From assembly GCF_014202425.1 (NCBI RefSeq), contig NZ_JACHGT010000019.1, forward strand, positions 77,367 through 141,366: a stretch of 64,000 nucleotides of DNA. Direction: 5' to 3'. Below are positions 7,243-15,827 of this stretch, one piece after another. The DNA is from Phytomonospora endophytica (GTDB taxonomy: Bacteria > Actinomycetota > Actinomycetes > Mycobacteriales > Micromonosporaceae). The stretch's first letter is position 1, and the number at the start of each line of letters is the position of its first letter. The translations under genes were made by a program, and so were the position numbers. Below the pieces are notes generated by a model that saw nothing but the letters and a program-made list of their open reading frames with translations, was not told where the DNA came from and ran no database searches.

Positions 7243-8394
7243 GTGGACGCATACCTCATCGACGCGGTACGCACCCCCTTCGGCAAATTCCGGGGCGGGT
7301 TGTCGACCGTGCGCACCGACGACCTCGCCGCCCTGCCCATCGCCGAGTTGATGGCGCGTAACACGGGCGTTGATCCGTCCGATGTGGACGATGTGCTGCT
7401 CGGCGACGCCAACGGCGCCGGTGAGGACAACCGCAACGTCGCGCGCATGGCCGCGCTGCTGGCGGGCCTTCCCGTGACCGTGCCGGGCGTGACGATCAAC
7501 CGCCTGTGCGCCTCCGGCGGCGAGGCCCTCGTCCAGGGCGCCCGCGCGGTGTCCACAGGGGACGCCCGCTACGTCGTCGCGGGTGGCGTCGAGAGCATGA
7601 GCCGCGCGCCTTTCGTCATCCCCAAACCCGATGAGGCCCTGCCGCGCGCGATGGAGATGTACCCCACGCACCTCGGCTGGCGCATGGTCAACCCCGAATT
7701 CCCCGACGAGTGGACGCGCTCGCTGGGCGCCTGCTCGGAGAGCGTCGCCGACGAACTCGGCGTCGACCGTGTCGCCCAGGACGAGTGGGCGCTGCGCAGC
7801 CACCAGCTCGCCGCGGCCGCCTGGGACAAGGGCCTCCACGCTCCACATGTCATGGAGGTCAACGGCATCCGCCGCGACGAGAGCATCCGCGCCGACACCT
7901 CGATGGCCAAGCTCGCGTCCCTGAAGTCGTCCTTCTCACCCGACGGCGCCGTGACCGCCGGGAACTCCTCGCCGATCAACGACGGCGCCGCCGCCGTCCT
8001 CATCGGACCCCGCACGCAGGGTTCGCTCGGCCGGATCATCGGTTCGGCTACCGTGGGCATCGCCCCGGAGCGTTTCTCGGTGGCGCCCGCCGACGCGATC
8101 CGCAAACTCCTCGCCCGCCTGGATCTGTCCTTTGGGGACATTCACGCCTGGGAGATCAACGAGGCCTTCGCCGCCATGGTCCTGTCGAACCTGAAGCTGC
8201 TGCCCGAACTCGACCCGGCGAAGGTCAATGTGGACGGTGGCGCGATCGCCTACGGCCATCCGCTGGGCGCCTCGGCGGTCCGCGTGATCATCGACCTGTG
8301 CGCGCAGCTGCGGCGACGCGGCGGCGGCTACGGGATCGCCGCGGCCTGCATCGGTGTCGGGCAGGGGATCGCGGTGGCGGTCCACGTTGACTGA
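7243..8394 (+). CDS. Thiolase (acetyl-CoA C-acyltransferase)
   Basis: The 383-residue protein has the thiolase signature in order: nucleophile Cys in NRLCASGGEAL, GGVESMSRAP, the EINEAFA motif, YGHPLGASAVR with the catalytic His, and the C-terminal Cys in AACIGVGQG. It joins or cleaves acyl-CoA chains in fatty-acid or dicarboxylic-acid degradation, in the cytosol. The GTG start begins DAYLIDAVRTPFGKF, as in the beta-ketoadipyl-CoA thiolase group. The last 8 nt overlap the Nudix gene, so the two are co-transcribed. The exact substrate chain length is unknown. Confidence 0.92.
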   Translation: MDAYLIDAVRTPFGKFRGGLSTVRTDDLAALPIAELMARNTGVDPSDVDDVLLGDANGAGEDNRNVARMAALLAGLPVTVPGVTINRLCASGGEALVQGARAVSTGDARYVVAGGVESMSRAPFVIPKPDEALPRAMEMYPTHLGWRMVNPEFPDEWTRSLGACSESVADELGVDRVAQDEWALRSHQLAAAAWDKGLHAPHVMEVNGIRRDESIRADTSMAKLASLKSSFSPDGAVTAGNSSPINDGAAAVLIGPRTQGSLGRIIGSATVGIAPERFSVAPADAIRKLLARLDLSFGDIHAWEINEAFAAMVLSNLKLLPELDPAKVNVDGGAIAYGHPLGASAVRVIIDLCAQLRRRGGGYGIAAACIGVGQGIAVAVHVD

Positions 8395-9049
8395 CCTGCC
8401 CGCCGGCCCGCGCGGCGACGTCCGTGCCCTCCCGCCCGCCTTCGCCGCCCACGCCCGCGACTTCTACGCGGGCGACGCCGTACCGGCCGAACCGCGTGCG
8501 GCCGCGACGGTACTGCTGCTGCGCGACGCCGCCGATGTCGGCGTCGAGGTCTTCATGATCCGCCGGGCCGCGACGATGGTCTTCGCCGGTGGTCTCTACG
8601 CCTTCCCCGGCGGCCGCGCCGAACCGTCCGATGTGGACATCGCGGCGACCGCCTCCCGGGAACTCGAAGAGGAGACCGGAGTGTCCTCTGTGGAGCTTCG
8701 GGCCTGGTCGCGGTGGATCACCCCGGAGTTCGAGCCCCGCCGTTACGACACGTGGTTCTACGTCGCCGCCCTCCCCGGCGGCCAGGAGCCGGCCAACCTC
8801 GGCAGCGAGGCCGACCGCGCCATCTGGTGTGCGCCGAAGGACGCGCTCGACCGCTTCGCCGACATGATGCTCCCGCCGACCGCGGTGACCCTCGCCGACC
8901 TGGCCGAGCACCCGTCGACGGCCTCGGTGCTCAGCGCGGCCCTGAGTCGTGACCTCGCCCCGATCCTGCCGCGCGTCGTGCTCGACACCGACCCGCCGCG
9001 CATGGCGATCCCGGGAGACGCCGACTATCCGCGCCCGGACGGCGGGTAA
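8387..9049 (+). CDS. Nudix hydrolase (CoA/acyl-CoA pyrophosphatase-like)
   Basis: The Nudix box is visible as GGRAEPSDVD followed by RELEEETGV, with the REXXEE core at about residues 88-93. I use the TTG at 8387, which overlaps the thiolase stop by 8 nt, because the sequence from MTDLPAGPRG onward reads as natural protein while the longer frame runs back into the thiolase gene. That gives 220 residues. Coupling to a thiolase fits a housekeeping role on CoA derivatives; that role is inferred from context. Confidence 0.85.
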   Translation: MTDLPAGPRGDVRALPPAFAAHARDFYAGDAVPAEPRAAATVLLLRDAADVGVEVFMIRRAATMVFAGGLYAFPGGRAEPSDVDIAATASRELEEETGVSSVELRAWSRWITPEFEPRRYDTWFYVAALPGGQEPANLGSEADRAIWCAPKDALDRFADMMLPPTAVTLADLAEHPSTASVLSAALSRDLAPILPRVVLDTDPPRMAIPGDADYPRPDGG

Positions 9050-9079
9050 CCCGGCCCCGGCTCGTTCACGAGCTCCGCG

Positions 9080-9538
9080 CTACGCCTCCCGGAGCTGCTC
9101 GATCTGGCGTCGGGACAGCTCGACCGTCCGGCGCATGTGCCGCAGGAGCACCTGCTTTTCCTCGGGCGTGTTCTCCTCCAGCAGTTCGCGCCAGCCCGCG
9201 CCGAGGCGTGCCCACATGGCGCCGTACCCGGCGAGTGCCTCCGGGACGACGCGGACGAGGACCTTGCGGCGGTCGTCGGTGTCGCGCACGCGCTCGACGT
9301 AACCCGCCTTGACCAGCCGGTCGACCAGCCGGGTCGCCGAGCCGCTGGTCAGGCCGGTCATCTCGGCGATCGCGCCGGTCGTCACGGGCTCGGGCTCGGC
9401 GGTGATGAGGTTGAGGCACTGCACGTCGGTCGGGTGCATGCCGACGTGGTCGGCGACGGCCTGGTTGAACAGCACGTACGAGGCCATGTAGTGCCGCGAG
9501 GCGATCTCCAGCTCGGTGAGTCGAGTGCTGTGTGTCAC
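9080..9538 (-). CDS. MarR-family transcriptional regulator
   Basis: The 152-residue protein has a winged helix: TTGAIAEMTGLTSGSATRLVDRLVKAGYVERVRDTDDRRKV (recognition helix and wing) lies at residues ~52-92. The DRR motif of the MarR wing is intact. The gene starts with GTG at 9538. It is divergent from an NmrA-type gene, and a dyad between them covers that promoter, so it probably represses its neighbour and itself in response to a small phenolic or oxidant ligand. Confidence 0.88.
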   Translation of the reverse strand: MTHSTRLTELEIASRHYMASYVLFNQAVADHVGMHPTDVQCLNLITAEPEPVTTGAIAEMTGLTSGSATRLVDRLVKAGYVERVRDTDDRRKVLVRVVPEALAGYGAMWARLGAGWRELLEENTPEEKQVLLRHMRRTVELSRRQIEQLREA

Positions 9539-9556
9539 AGTCGTTCCATTCCTAAA

Positions 9557-9589
9557 TGCTTGCGCGACGCAGGCAATCCGACTTAGATT
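9557..9589. promoter_or_regulatory. MarR-type operator overlapping nmrA-like promoter
   Basis: TGCTTGCG (9557-9564) and CGCAGGCA (9568-9575) form a dyad with one mismatch and a 3-nt spacer. A promoter, TTGCGC (9560-9565), 18 nt, TAGATT (9584-9589), leads to the ATG at 9596 after 6 nt (leaderless). The dyad covers the -35 box. Confidence 0.55.
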
Positions 9590-9595
9590 ATCTGC

Positions 9596-10468
9596 ATGAC
9601 GCAGTCATCCTATCCTTCGGTCCACGCCGTCACCGGCGCCACCGGTGCCCAGGGCGGCGCCACCGCCCGCGCCCTCCTCACCCTCGGCCACCACGTCCGC
9701 GCCCTCACCCGCGACCCCGAGTCGATCGCCGCGAAAGAACTCGCCGAACTCGGTGCCGACGTCGTCCGCGCCGACTTCGACGACCCCGGCAGCCTCGACG
9801 CCGCCCTCGCCGGCGCCGACGGCCTGTTCGCCATGTCGACCCCCTTCGGCACCGACCTCGACACCGAGGTCCGCCAGTCCGTCACCCTCCTCGACCGCGC
9901 CAAGGCCGCCGGTGTCGGTCACATCGTGTACACCTCCGCCACCAACGCCGACCGCGCCACCGGCATCCCCCACTTCGACACCAAGTACCGCGTCGAACGG
10001 CACCTCCGCGACCTCGGCCACGACTGGACCGTCATCGGCCCCGCCGCGTTCCTCGACAACTGGACCTCCGGCTGGAGCATGGAAGGCCTGCGCAACGGCG
10101 TCTTCGCCCTGCCCATGCCCGCCGACCGGCTCCTCGCCGTGATCACCGCCGCCGACATCGGCGCCTTCGCCGCCCTCGCCCTCGACCGGCGCGCCGAGTT
10201 TGCCGGCCGCCGCGTGGACATCGCCTCCGACGAGCGCACCCCCGCCGAGATCGGCGCGGCCATCGCCGCCGCCTCGGGCTGGGAGCTCGTCTACGAGGAG
10301 GTCCCGCTCGACGTCACCCGCCGCTACTCCACCGACCTCGCCGCCATGTTCGGCTACTTCACCGAGACCGGCATGGACGTCGACGTCGCCGCCCTCCGCC
10401 GCGACCACCCGCAGGTCGGGTGGCACAGCGTGGAGGACTGGGCGGCGGGGGTTGACTGGGAGGGGTGA
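9596..10468 (+). CDS. NmrA-like NAD(P)-binding protein
   Basis: This 290-residue atypical short-chain dehydrogenase has a Rossmann fold: AVTGATGAQGGATARALL is the dinucleotide-binding loop, followed by VRALTRDPES and a central IVYTSATNA strand. NmrA-like proteins either sense NAD(P) redox state or reduce small quinones and enones. The divergent MarR gene and the operator between them suggest induction by a stress compound. No catalytic YxxxK motif is obvious, which favours the NmrA/HSCARG-type sensor or quinone-reductase group. Confidence 0.85.
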   Translation: MTQSSYPSVHAVTGATGAQGGATARALLTLGHHVRALTRDPESIAAKELAELGADVVRADFDDPGSLDAALAGADGLFAMSTPFGTDLDTEVRQSVTLLDRAKAAGVGHIVYTSATNADRATGIPHFDTKYRVERHLRDLGHDWTVIGPAAFLDNWTSGWSMEGLRNGVFALPMPADRLLAVITAADIGAFAALALDRRAEFAGRRVDIASDERTPAEIGAAIAAASGWELVYEEVPLDVTRRYSTDLAAMFGYFTETGMDVDVAALRRDHPQVGWHSVEDWAAGVDWEG

Positions 10469-10508
10469 GGGGCGGGGTGTTCGTTGAGGGGGCGCGGGTG
10501 CCGCGTCC

Positions 10509-11534
10509 TCACCCCAGCCGCGTCGCCAGCCAGTCCGCCGCCTTCGGCAGCCACTCGTGGCGCTGCTCCTCGACGAGATGTCCGCCTTCGGGGATCAGCA
10601 TGAGCTCGCCTTGCTTCGCGGCCCCGGCCAACTCCGCGAGGTTCCCCACGCCGGGGATCTCGTCCTTCCCGCCTTCGACGACCAGGGTCGGCACGGTCAG
10701 CTTCGGCGCGAGCCCGTTGCCGTCGACGTTCGCCGCGAAGGCTCGCGCGGCGGCTTCGCCGCCGGTGCGGCGCCGGAAGGTGTCGCTCACGTAGGGCACC
10801 AGTTCCGGCCAGCGCAGCTCGCCCGGCCCGCTCACCGCGACCAGCGCCCGCACGCGCGGCTCGTACGCCGCCGCCCTCGCCCCCAGCCAACCGCCCATGC
10901 TCATCGCCCACACCCCGACCGTCGCGACGTCCGGCAGCGCGTCGATCGCCCGCCCGACGACGCGCTCGAACTTCGGCTGCCAGCGTCCTGGGCACGCGCC
11001 CTGCCCCGGGCCGTCGATCGCGAGGACGGCCAGGCCGCGCCTGACCAGGACCTCGGCGACGCCGGTGAATTCGACCGCGCTGGAGTTCATTCCCGGCACG
11101 AGGATCACGGTGGTTGTCGAATGGTTTCGTTCGTGAACGGAATCGTTTGGGAAGTGAAGGAATCCGTGGAAGCCCTCCGCCGGGTGCTCGTCCACGACCG
11201 GCACCGCCGACGGGAGCGCCCGGGTCATGGCCTCGGCGGCGGCGGTCGCCGCCCGTGTCCGCCGCTCCTCGTCCGTGTCGGGCAGCACGGTCGCGAAGTG
11301 GAACAGCAGCGCCGCCGCCCGGTCGGCCTCGGCCCGCGTCGCCGCCGAGCCGTCCCGCGCGAGCGCCACCCGCGCCTCGGCGGCGGCGATGAACGCGCCC
11401 GGCCACTCGCGGATGTGCCCGATGCCGTCGATCACGCGGTCGTAGGCGTAGGGGTCGACGCCCGCGGCCAGGACGCGCGAACGGTTCGCGGCGATGAAGC
11501 CGGTGTGGACGTCGTCCAGGTCCAGAAAGTTCAT
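10509..11534 (-). CDS. Alpha/beta hydrolase (FrsA/DUF1100-like)
   Basis: The 341-residue protein has the nucleophile elbow AMSMGGW near residue 215 (G/A-x-S-x-G), an upstream VILVPGMNSS oxyanion strand, LAIDGPGQGACPGR, and a late EGGKDEIPG acid region with EGGHLVEEQ supplying the His. About 125 helical residues precede the hydrolase domain, as in FrsA-like esterases. The ATG at 11534 is preceded by TACTGT at 7 nt. It is divergent from a MarR gene and shares its palindromic operator, so it is a likely target. The substrate, presumably an ester, is unknown. Confidence 0.82.
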   Translation of the reverse strand: MNFLDLDDVHTGFIAANRSRVLAAGVDPYAYDRVIDGIGHIREWPGAFIAAAEARVALARDGSAATRAEADRAAALLFHFATVLPDTDEERRTRAATAAAEAMTRALPSAVPVVDEHPAEGFHGFLHFPNDSVHERNHSTTTVILVPGMNSSAVEFTGVAEVLVRRGLAVLAIDGPGQGACPGRWQPKFERVVGRAIDALPDVATVGVWAMSMGGWLGARAAAYEPRVRALVAVSGPGELRWPELVPYVSDTFRRRTGGEAAARAFAANVDGNGLAPKLTVPTLVVEGGKDEIPGVGNLAELAGAAKQGELMLIPEGGHLVEEQRHEWLPKAADWLATRLG

Positions 11535-11541
11535 GGCCGCG

Positions 11542-11592
11542 ACAGTATCAAAGCTTTGATAGTTCTCAAAGTCTTGATTACACCGCTAGTCT
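11542..11592. promoter_or_regulatory. Divergent promoters with two MarR-type operators
   Basis: The perfect 16-bp palindrome TATCAAAGCTTTGATA (11546-11561) and a diverged copy, TCTCAAAGTCTTGATT (11564-11579), start 18 bp apart. On the minus strand TTGAGA (11569-11564), 16 nt, TACTGT (11547-11542) leads to the hydrolase gene. On the plus strand TAGTCT (11587-11592) stands 6 nt before the marR ATG. Both promoters are covered by the operators. Confidence 0.7.
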
Positions 11593-11598
11593 GTAGCG

Positions 11599-12042
11599 AT
11601 GAGCATGCCCGCGAGCGAACGGCTCGGCCTCGACATCAAACGCACCGAACAAGAGCTCATGTCGGCCAAGAACGCCGCCGTCCGCGCCGCCGGGCTCACC
11701 GTCCCCCAGTACGCGGCCCTCTACGCCCTCGACGGCAACCCCGGCATGTCCGCCGCCGCCCTCGCGCGCGCCTGCCTGGTCACCCCCCAGGCCATGACCG
11801 TCGTCCTGCGCAACCTCGAAGAACACGCCCTCATCGAGCGGACCCCGCACGAGTGGCACCGCCACATCAAGGAGGTCCGCCTCACCGCCGCCGGCCGCGG
11901 CGCCCTGACCGCCGCCGACGAACGCGCGGTCACCGTCGAACGCGCCATCGCCGCCGCCCTCACCGCCGACGAGCGGGACACTCTCCGTGACCTGCTCAAA
12001 CGCGTCGGCGTCGCGATCGGTGAGGCCGCCGGGAAACTCTAG
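11599..12042 (+). CDS. MarR-family transcriptional regulator
   Basis: The 147-residue MarR protein carries the winged helix MSAAALARACLVTPQAMTVVLRNLEEHALIERTPHEWHRH (residues ~50-90). Here the DRR of the wing is replaced by WHRH, a common variant. The start at 11599 appears leaderless. The gene is divergent from an alpha/beta hydrolase gene and separated from it by two operator copies, so it most likely represses both. The inducer is unknown. Confidence 0.88.
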   Translation: MSMPASERLGLDIKRTEQELMSAKNAAVRAAGLTVPQYAALYALDGNPGMSAAALARACLVTPQAMTVVLRNLEEHALIERTPHEWHRHIKEVRLTAAGRGALTAADERAVTVERAIAAALTADERDTLRDLLKRVGVAIGEAAGKL

Positions 12043-12086
12043 GCGGGAAACGGAACCCCGGCCGGGCGTCCGGGCAAGAACAGGAC

Positions 12087-12692
12087 GTGACCACCATCCA
12101 CGCCGACATACCCGGCCTCGTCGCCCGCGGTTCACCCCGCCCGCGCGAGGCGACCGACACCGATGACGCCGAACACGTCCTCGGCGACGCCGACCGCTTC
12201 ACCGTCCTCTTCGACCGGCACGCCGCCGCGCTGCACCGCTACGCCGCCCGCCGCGTCGGCCCCGACCTCGCCGACGACCTCGTCTCCCAGACCTTCCTGA
12301 CGGCCTTCGCCAACCGCCACCGCTACGACCCGCGACGCCCCAGCGCGCTGCCCTGGCTGTACGGGATCTGCACGAACCTCATGCGACGGCACCGCCGGAC
12401 CGAAGCGCGCGCCTACAAGGCACTCGCCAAGACCGGCGTCGACCCCCTCAGGACGGCCGACGCCACCGACCGCAGCCTCGACCGCGTCGAGGCGCAGGGC
12501 ATGTCGCGCCGACTGGCCGACGCCCTCGCCTCCCTCAAGGCGAACCAGCGCGACGTGCTGCTGCTCTTCGCCGTCGCCGAACTCACCTACCCCGAGATCG
12601 CCGCGGCACTGCGCATCCCCGAAGGGACCGTGCGCTCGCGGCTGTCGAGGGCGCGAACCCACCTGCGCAAAAGACTGGGAACCACGCCATGA
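12087..12692 (+). CDS. ECF RNA polymerase sigma factor
   Basis: The 201-residue protein has sigma region 2 (FDRHAAALHRYAARRVGPDLADDLVSQTFLTAF, with PWLYGICTNLMRRHRR) and region 4 (LKANQRDVLLLFAVAELTYPEIAAALRIPEGTVRSRLSRARTHLRKRL; the GTVRSRLSRAR helix contacts the -35 box). It starts with GTG at 12087, so the first ~25 residues form a disordered leader. Its stop overlaps the next gene by ATGA. The sigma/membrane-protein pairing implies control by an envelope signal. Confidence 0.93.
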   Translation: MTTIHADIPGLVARGSPRPREATDTDDAEHVLGDADRFTVLFDRHAAALHRYAARRVGPDLADDLVSQTFLTAFANRHRYDPRRPSALPWLYGICTNLMRRHRRTEARAYKALAKTGVDPLRTADATDRSLDRVEAQGMSRRLADALASLKANQRDVLLLFAVAELTYPEIAAALRIPEGTVRSRLSRARTHLRKRLGTTP

Positions 12693-13675
12693 CCGACCAC
12701 GACGACGACCTGCGGCTCGTCGCCTCCTTCCGCGAAGACCTCGACGACGCGACCCCCGAGCGCCTCGCCTCCGTGCGCGCCACGTTCCTGAAACAGCAGA
12801 AGGGCAGCACCATGACCGCTCGCAGGGCCTTCCTCACCCCCAGCCGCATCGCCGTCGTCGCACTGCCTGCCGTCGCCGCCATCGCGCTCGGTGCGGTCGC
12901 GCTCGGCTCCCTCGGGGGCGAGACCACGCCCGAATCCCCCGGTGTGACCGGCACCTCCAACGGCCTCGCCGTCGACGCCGACGCCGCCGCCGTCCTGCGC
13001 TACACGGCCCTCAACACCGGCCGCTACACCGGCGCCGAGCACAGCACCGGCGACTACGTCTACGTCCGCGACACGTTCTACCTCGCCGACGACCCGGAGA
13101 ACCTCGACGTCCGCGAGTCCTGGCACGAGATCGACTTCGGCATGTTCATGGTCCTGCTCATCGAGAACGGCGAGCAGCTCATGCCCGACCCGTCCAACCC
13201 CAAGGAGGACATCGAGGCCGAACGCGCCGAGACCGCCGAGTACCTCGCGACGCACGGCCCGAGCCTGTCCATCCCGACCCGCGACTACCTCGCCTCGCTG
13301 CCCGAGGACGCCGAAGGCATGCTCGCGGCCCTGCGGGGAGGCCACGCGGAGACCGAGGCCCACGTGCTGTTCAAGAAGGGCTTCAGTGTGCTCACCACGA
13401 CCGGGGAGACCCTCGCGCCGGCGCAGCGGTCGGCCCTCTTCGAGGCCCTGGCCACGCTCGACGGCGTGACCCGCGCCGACGGGACCGTCGACGTGCTCGG
13501 CCGCACCGGCGTCGCCATCGGCTTCGAAGACGAGAGCGGCGCCCGCGAGGAGATCGTCATCGACCCCGAGACCTCCGACGTGCTCGGCACCCGCTACCGG
13601 GCGCCCGGCGAGGACGGCTGGTCGGTCCAGGCGAGCAGCACGAAGGTCGTCGCCGAACCCGGCGACACCGAGTAA
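12689..13675 (+). CDS. Sigma-associated membrane protein (CU044_5270-like)
   Basis: The 328-residue protein has a short cytoplasmic N-terminus (~50 residues, possibly the sigma-binding part), one membrane helix near residues 52-75 (VVALPAVAAIALGAVALG) and a ~250-residue extracytoplasmic domain. Start and stop overlap the sigma gene, so they are one operon. Proteins of this layout regularly follow ECF sigma genes in actinomycetes and are thought to sense envelope conditions. No zinc-binding anti-sigma motif (HxxxCxxC) is visible, so the mode of sigma control is unclear. Confidence 0.7.
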   Translation: MTDHDDDLRLVASFREDLDDATPERLASVRATFLKQQKGSTMTARRAFLTPSRIAVVALPAVAAIALGAVALGSLGGETTPESPGVTGTSNGLAVDADAAAVLRYTALNTGRYTGAEHSTGDYVYVRDTFYLADDPENLDVRESWHEIDFGMFMVLLIENGEQLMPDPSNPKEDIEAERAETAEYLATHGPSLSIPTRDYLASLPEDAEGMLAALRGGHAETEAHVLFKKGFSVLTTTGETLAPAQRSALFEALATLDGVTRADGTVDVLGRTGVAIGFEDESGAREEIVIDPETSDVLGTRYRAPGEDGWSVQASSTKVVAEPGDTE

Positions 13676-13683
13676 TCCACACC

Positions 13684-13750
13684 CCGTCCACAACTTGTCC
13701 ACAGCCACGGGCGGGTTTTCCACAGAGTTTTCCACAGGACCTGTGGACAA
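13684..13750. promoter_or_regulatory. Cluster of DnaA-box-like sequences
   Basis: Within 67 bp there are CCGTCCACA (13684-13692, weak), TTGTCCACA (13695-13703, the actinobacterial consensus), TTTTCCACA (13716-13724 and 13728-13736, one mismatch each) and TGTGGACAA (13742-13750, a perfect box on the other strand). Starts are 11, 21, 12 and 14 bp apart, close to helical phasing. The cluster lies between two convergent genes, so it is not a promoter, and no dnaA or dnaN is adjacent. Confidence 0.6.
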
Positions 13751-13754
13751 AGAA

Positions 13755-13778
13755 GGGCCGCGGCGTGAGCCGCGGCCC
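13755..13778. terminator. Bidirectional hairpin terminator
   Basis: Arms GGGCCGCGGC (13755-13764) and GCCGCGGCCC (13769-13778) with a GTGA loop. CTTTCCC follows on the plus strand and TTCTTTG on the minus strand. It separates the convergent sigma-associated gene and regX3. Confidence 0.75.
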
Positions 13779-13832
13779 TTTCCCCGGTCCGCGCCCGCCG
13801 AAGGCCCCCGCCCCGGCGTTCGCGGTCCTCGG

Positions 13833-14513
13833 TTAAGGCTCGAACTTGTACCCCAGGCCCCGCACCGTCACCAGGTGCTTGGGCTTGCCCGGCTCCACCT
13901 CGACCTTCGAGCGGAGCCGCTTGACGTGCACGTCCAAGGTCTTGGTGTCGCCGACATAGTCGGCGCCCCAGACACGGTCGATGAGCTGCCCCCGCGTCAG
14001 CACCCGGCCGGCGTTGCGCAGGAACATCTCCAGGAGCTCGAACTCCTTCAGCGGCATCGGCACCTGGTCGCCCTTGACCGACACGACGTGCCGGTCGACG
14101 TCCATGCGGACCGGGCCCGCCTCCAGAACCGTCACGAGCGGGTCGGTCGGTTCGGCGTGGCGCCGCAGCACCGCCCGGATACGGGCGACGAGCTCGCGCG
14201 GCGAGTACGGCTTGGTCACATAGTCGTCGGCGCCGATCTCCAGCCCGACGACCTTGTCGATCTCACTGTCCCTGGCCGTCACCATGATGATCGGCACGGA
14301 GGAGGTGGCCCGCAGCTCTCGACAAACCTCGGTGCCGGACTTCTCCGGCAGCATGAGATCCAGCAGTACGACATCGGCCCCATTGCGCTCGTACTCGCTG
14401 ATCGCGGCCTGCCCGGTGGCGGCCACGGAGACCTCAAAACCCTCTTTGCGAAGCATGTACGACAACGCGTCGGAGAACGACTCCTCGTCCTCCACGACTA
14501 GTACGCGGGTCAC
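13833..14513 (-). CDS. regX3: Response regulator RegX3 (OmpR/PhoB family)
   Basis: The 226-residue protein has a receiver domain (residues 1-~118) with acidic pocket E8/D9, phospho-acceptor D52 in LLDLMLPEKSG and the conserved Lys in VTKPYSP, then a winged-helix DNA-binding domain ending TVRGLGYKFEP. With the upstream SenX3 kinase and nearby gpmA the order matches the phosphate-starvation two-component system of mycobacteria and Streptomyces. RegX3 activates phosphate-scavenging genes when phosphorylated. A 59-nt gap separates it from senX3. Confidence 0.92.
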   Translation of the reverse strand: MTRVLVVEDEESFSDALSYMLRKEGFEVSVAATGQAAISEYERNGADVVLLDLMLPEKSGTEVCRELRATSSVPIIMVTARDSEIDKVVGLEIGADDYVTKPYSPRELVARIRAVLRRHAEPTDPLVTVLEAGPVRMDVDRHVVSVKGDQVPMPLKEFELLEMFLRNAGRVLTRGQLIDRVWGADYVGDTKTLDVHVKRLRSKVEVEPGKPKHLVTVRGLGYKFEP

Positions 14514-14572
14514 GACTTTCCCTTCAGCCCGGCAGCACGGCCCGACGACAGCCGTCGGACCTGCGAAGACTT

Positions 14573-15766
14573 CTACATCTCACCCTCTGTCGGTGCCGGG
14601 TCAGCGGATCGCACCGTACGGCTAGGCAACAACAAGGTGAACGTAGACCCGGTTCCGGGCGTACTGCTCACATAGACCCTACCGCCATGATTCCCCGCAA
14701 TATGCTTCACGATCGCCAGACCGAGACCGGTGCCACCCGTCGCGCGGGAGCGCGCCGGGTCGGCCCGGTAGAAGCGTTCGAAGATGCGATCGAGGTCGGC
14801 CTCGGCGATGCCGATGCCCTCGTCGGTGACCGAAACGGTCAACTCGGCGCCGCCGTTGCCGGTCTCGATCGTGACGGTCGTGTCGACCGGGCTGTAGTTG
14901 ATCGCGTTGTCGATCAGGTTGCCCAAGGCCGTGGCCAGCTGCGACTCACTGCCGTAGGTCACGAGGCCGCGCTCGCCGGTGACGTTGATGAAGATGTTCT
15001 TCGCCGCCGCACCCGTGCGCGCCCGGTCGAGCGCGTCGAGGATGATCCGGTCGATCTCGACGTCGACGGGCTCCGGCGTCGCCTCGGCGCCCTGCACGCG
15101 CGACAGTTCGAGGAGCTCGGTGACCAGCCGCGCCATCCGCGCCGACTCGTGCTGGATGCGCGACGTGAACCGCGCCGCCGCCTCGGGGTCGTCGACGGCG
15201 TCCTGCAGCGCCTCCGCGAGCAGCTGCATGGCCCCGACCGGGGTCTTCAGTTCGTGGCTGACGTTGGCGACGAAGTCGCGCCGGACCCGCTCGACGCGGT
15301 GCAGCTCGCTGATGTCCTCGGCCTCGATGACGATGCTGTCGTCGGGCAGGGCCGTCACGCGGATCCGCACCGACACCGGCTCGCCCCCGCCCTTGCGCGG
15401 GAGTTCCAGCTCGGCGTCGCGGCTCTTGCCGCTGCGCCGGACGTGCGAGACGAGACCGCGCAGGACGGAGGAGTCGAGGTGGCCCTCGCCGACGACGCCG
15501 AGACTCACCGCGGCCTTGTTGGCGTACTCCAGCTGGTCGCGGGCGCCGAGCAGCACCACCCCGGCTCGCAGGGTGGCGAGGACCTTCTCACCTGGGATGT
15601 CGGTGATGACCGGGCTCCCTTCCGGGACGGTGCCAACGGCTCCGGTGGACGGTGGGACGGAGGCACGGGCGCGCATGCTGCGGTGGGTGAGGACGTAGAC
15701 CATCGCGGCGCCGAGAAGGGCGCCGCAGACGAGTGCCGTCGCCGCGAGCAGGTCCGCTGTGTTCAC
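14573..15766 (-). CDS. senX3: Sensor histidine kinase SenX3
   Basis: The 397-residue membrane kinase has one clear N-terminal helix (residues ~6-27), then a PAS-like region (VLATLRAGVVLLGARDQLEYAN), a HisKA dimerisation helix with phospho-acceptor His in FVANVSHELKTPVGAMQ (about residue 170), and an ATPase domain with the N box GNLIDNAINYS, the G1 box VTDEGIGIAEADLDRIFERFYR and G2 GGTGLGLAIVKHI. It is the partner of RegX3 directly downstream and senses phosphate limitation, in mycobacteria through PhoU and the Pst transporter. Confidence 0.92.
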   Translation of the reverse strand: MNTADLLAATALVCGALLGAAMVYVLTHRSMRARASVPPSTGAVGTVPEGSPVITDIPGEKVLATLRAGVVLLGARDQLEYANKAAVSLGVVGEGHLDSSVLRGLVSHVRRSGKSRDAELELPRKGGGEPVSVRIRVTALPDDSIVIEAEDISELHRVERVRRDFVANVSHELKTPVGAMQLLAEALQDAVDDPEAAARFTSRIQHESARMARLVTELLELSRVQGAEATPEPVDVEIDRIILDALDRARTGAAAKNIFINVTGERGLVTYGSESQLATALGNLIDNAINYSPVDTTVTIETGNGGAELTVSVTDEGIGIAEADLDRIFERFYRADPARSRATGGTGLGLAIVKHIAGNHGGRVYVSSTPGTGSTFTLLLPSRTVRSADPAPTEGEM

Positions 15767-15827
15767 GCCGCCGATTTTAGGACCGGAGACACGCTGACCG
15801 CACGGCCAGCGTGCACTCGGCCGTTCG

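Noticed and set aside
13684-13750. Chromosomal origin oriC
   Set aside because: Only 67 bp of boxes, no AT-rich unwinding element, and neither dnaA nor dnaN nearby; reported instead as a DnaA-box cluster.
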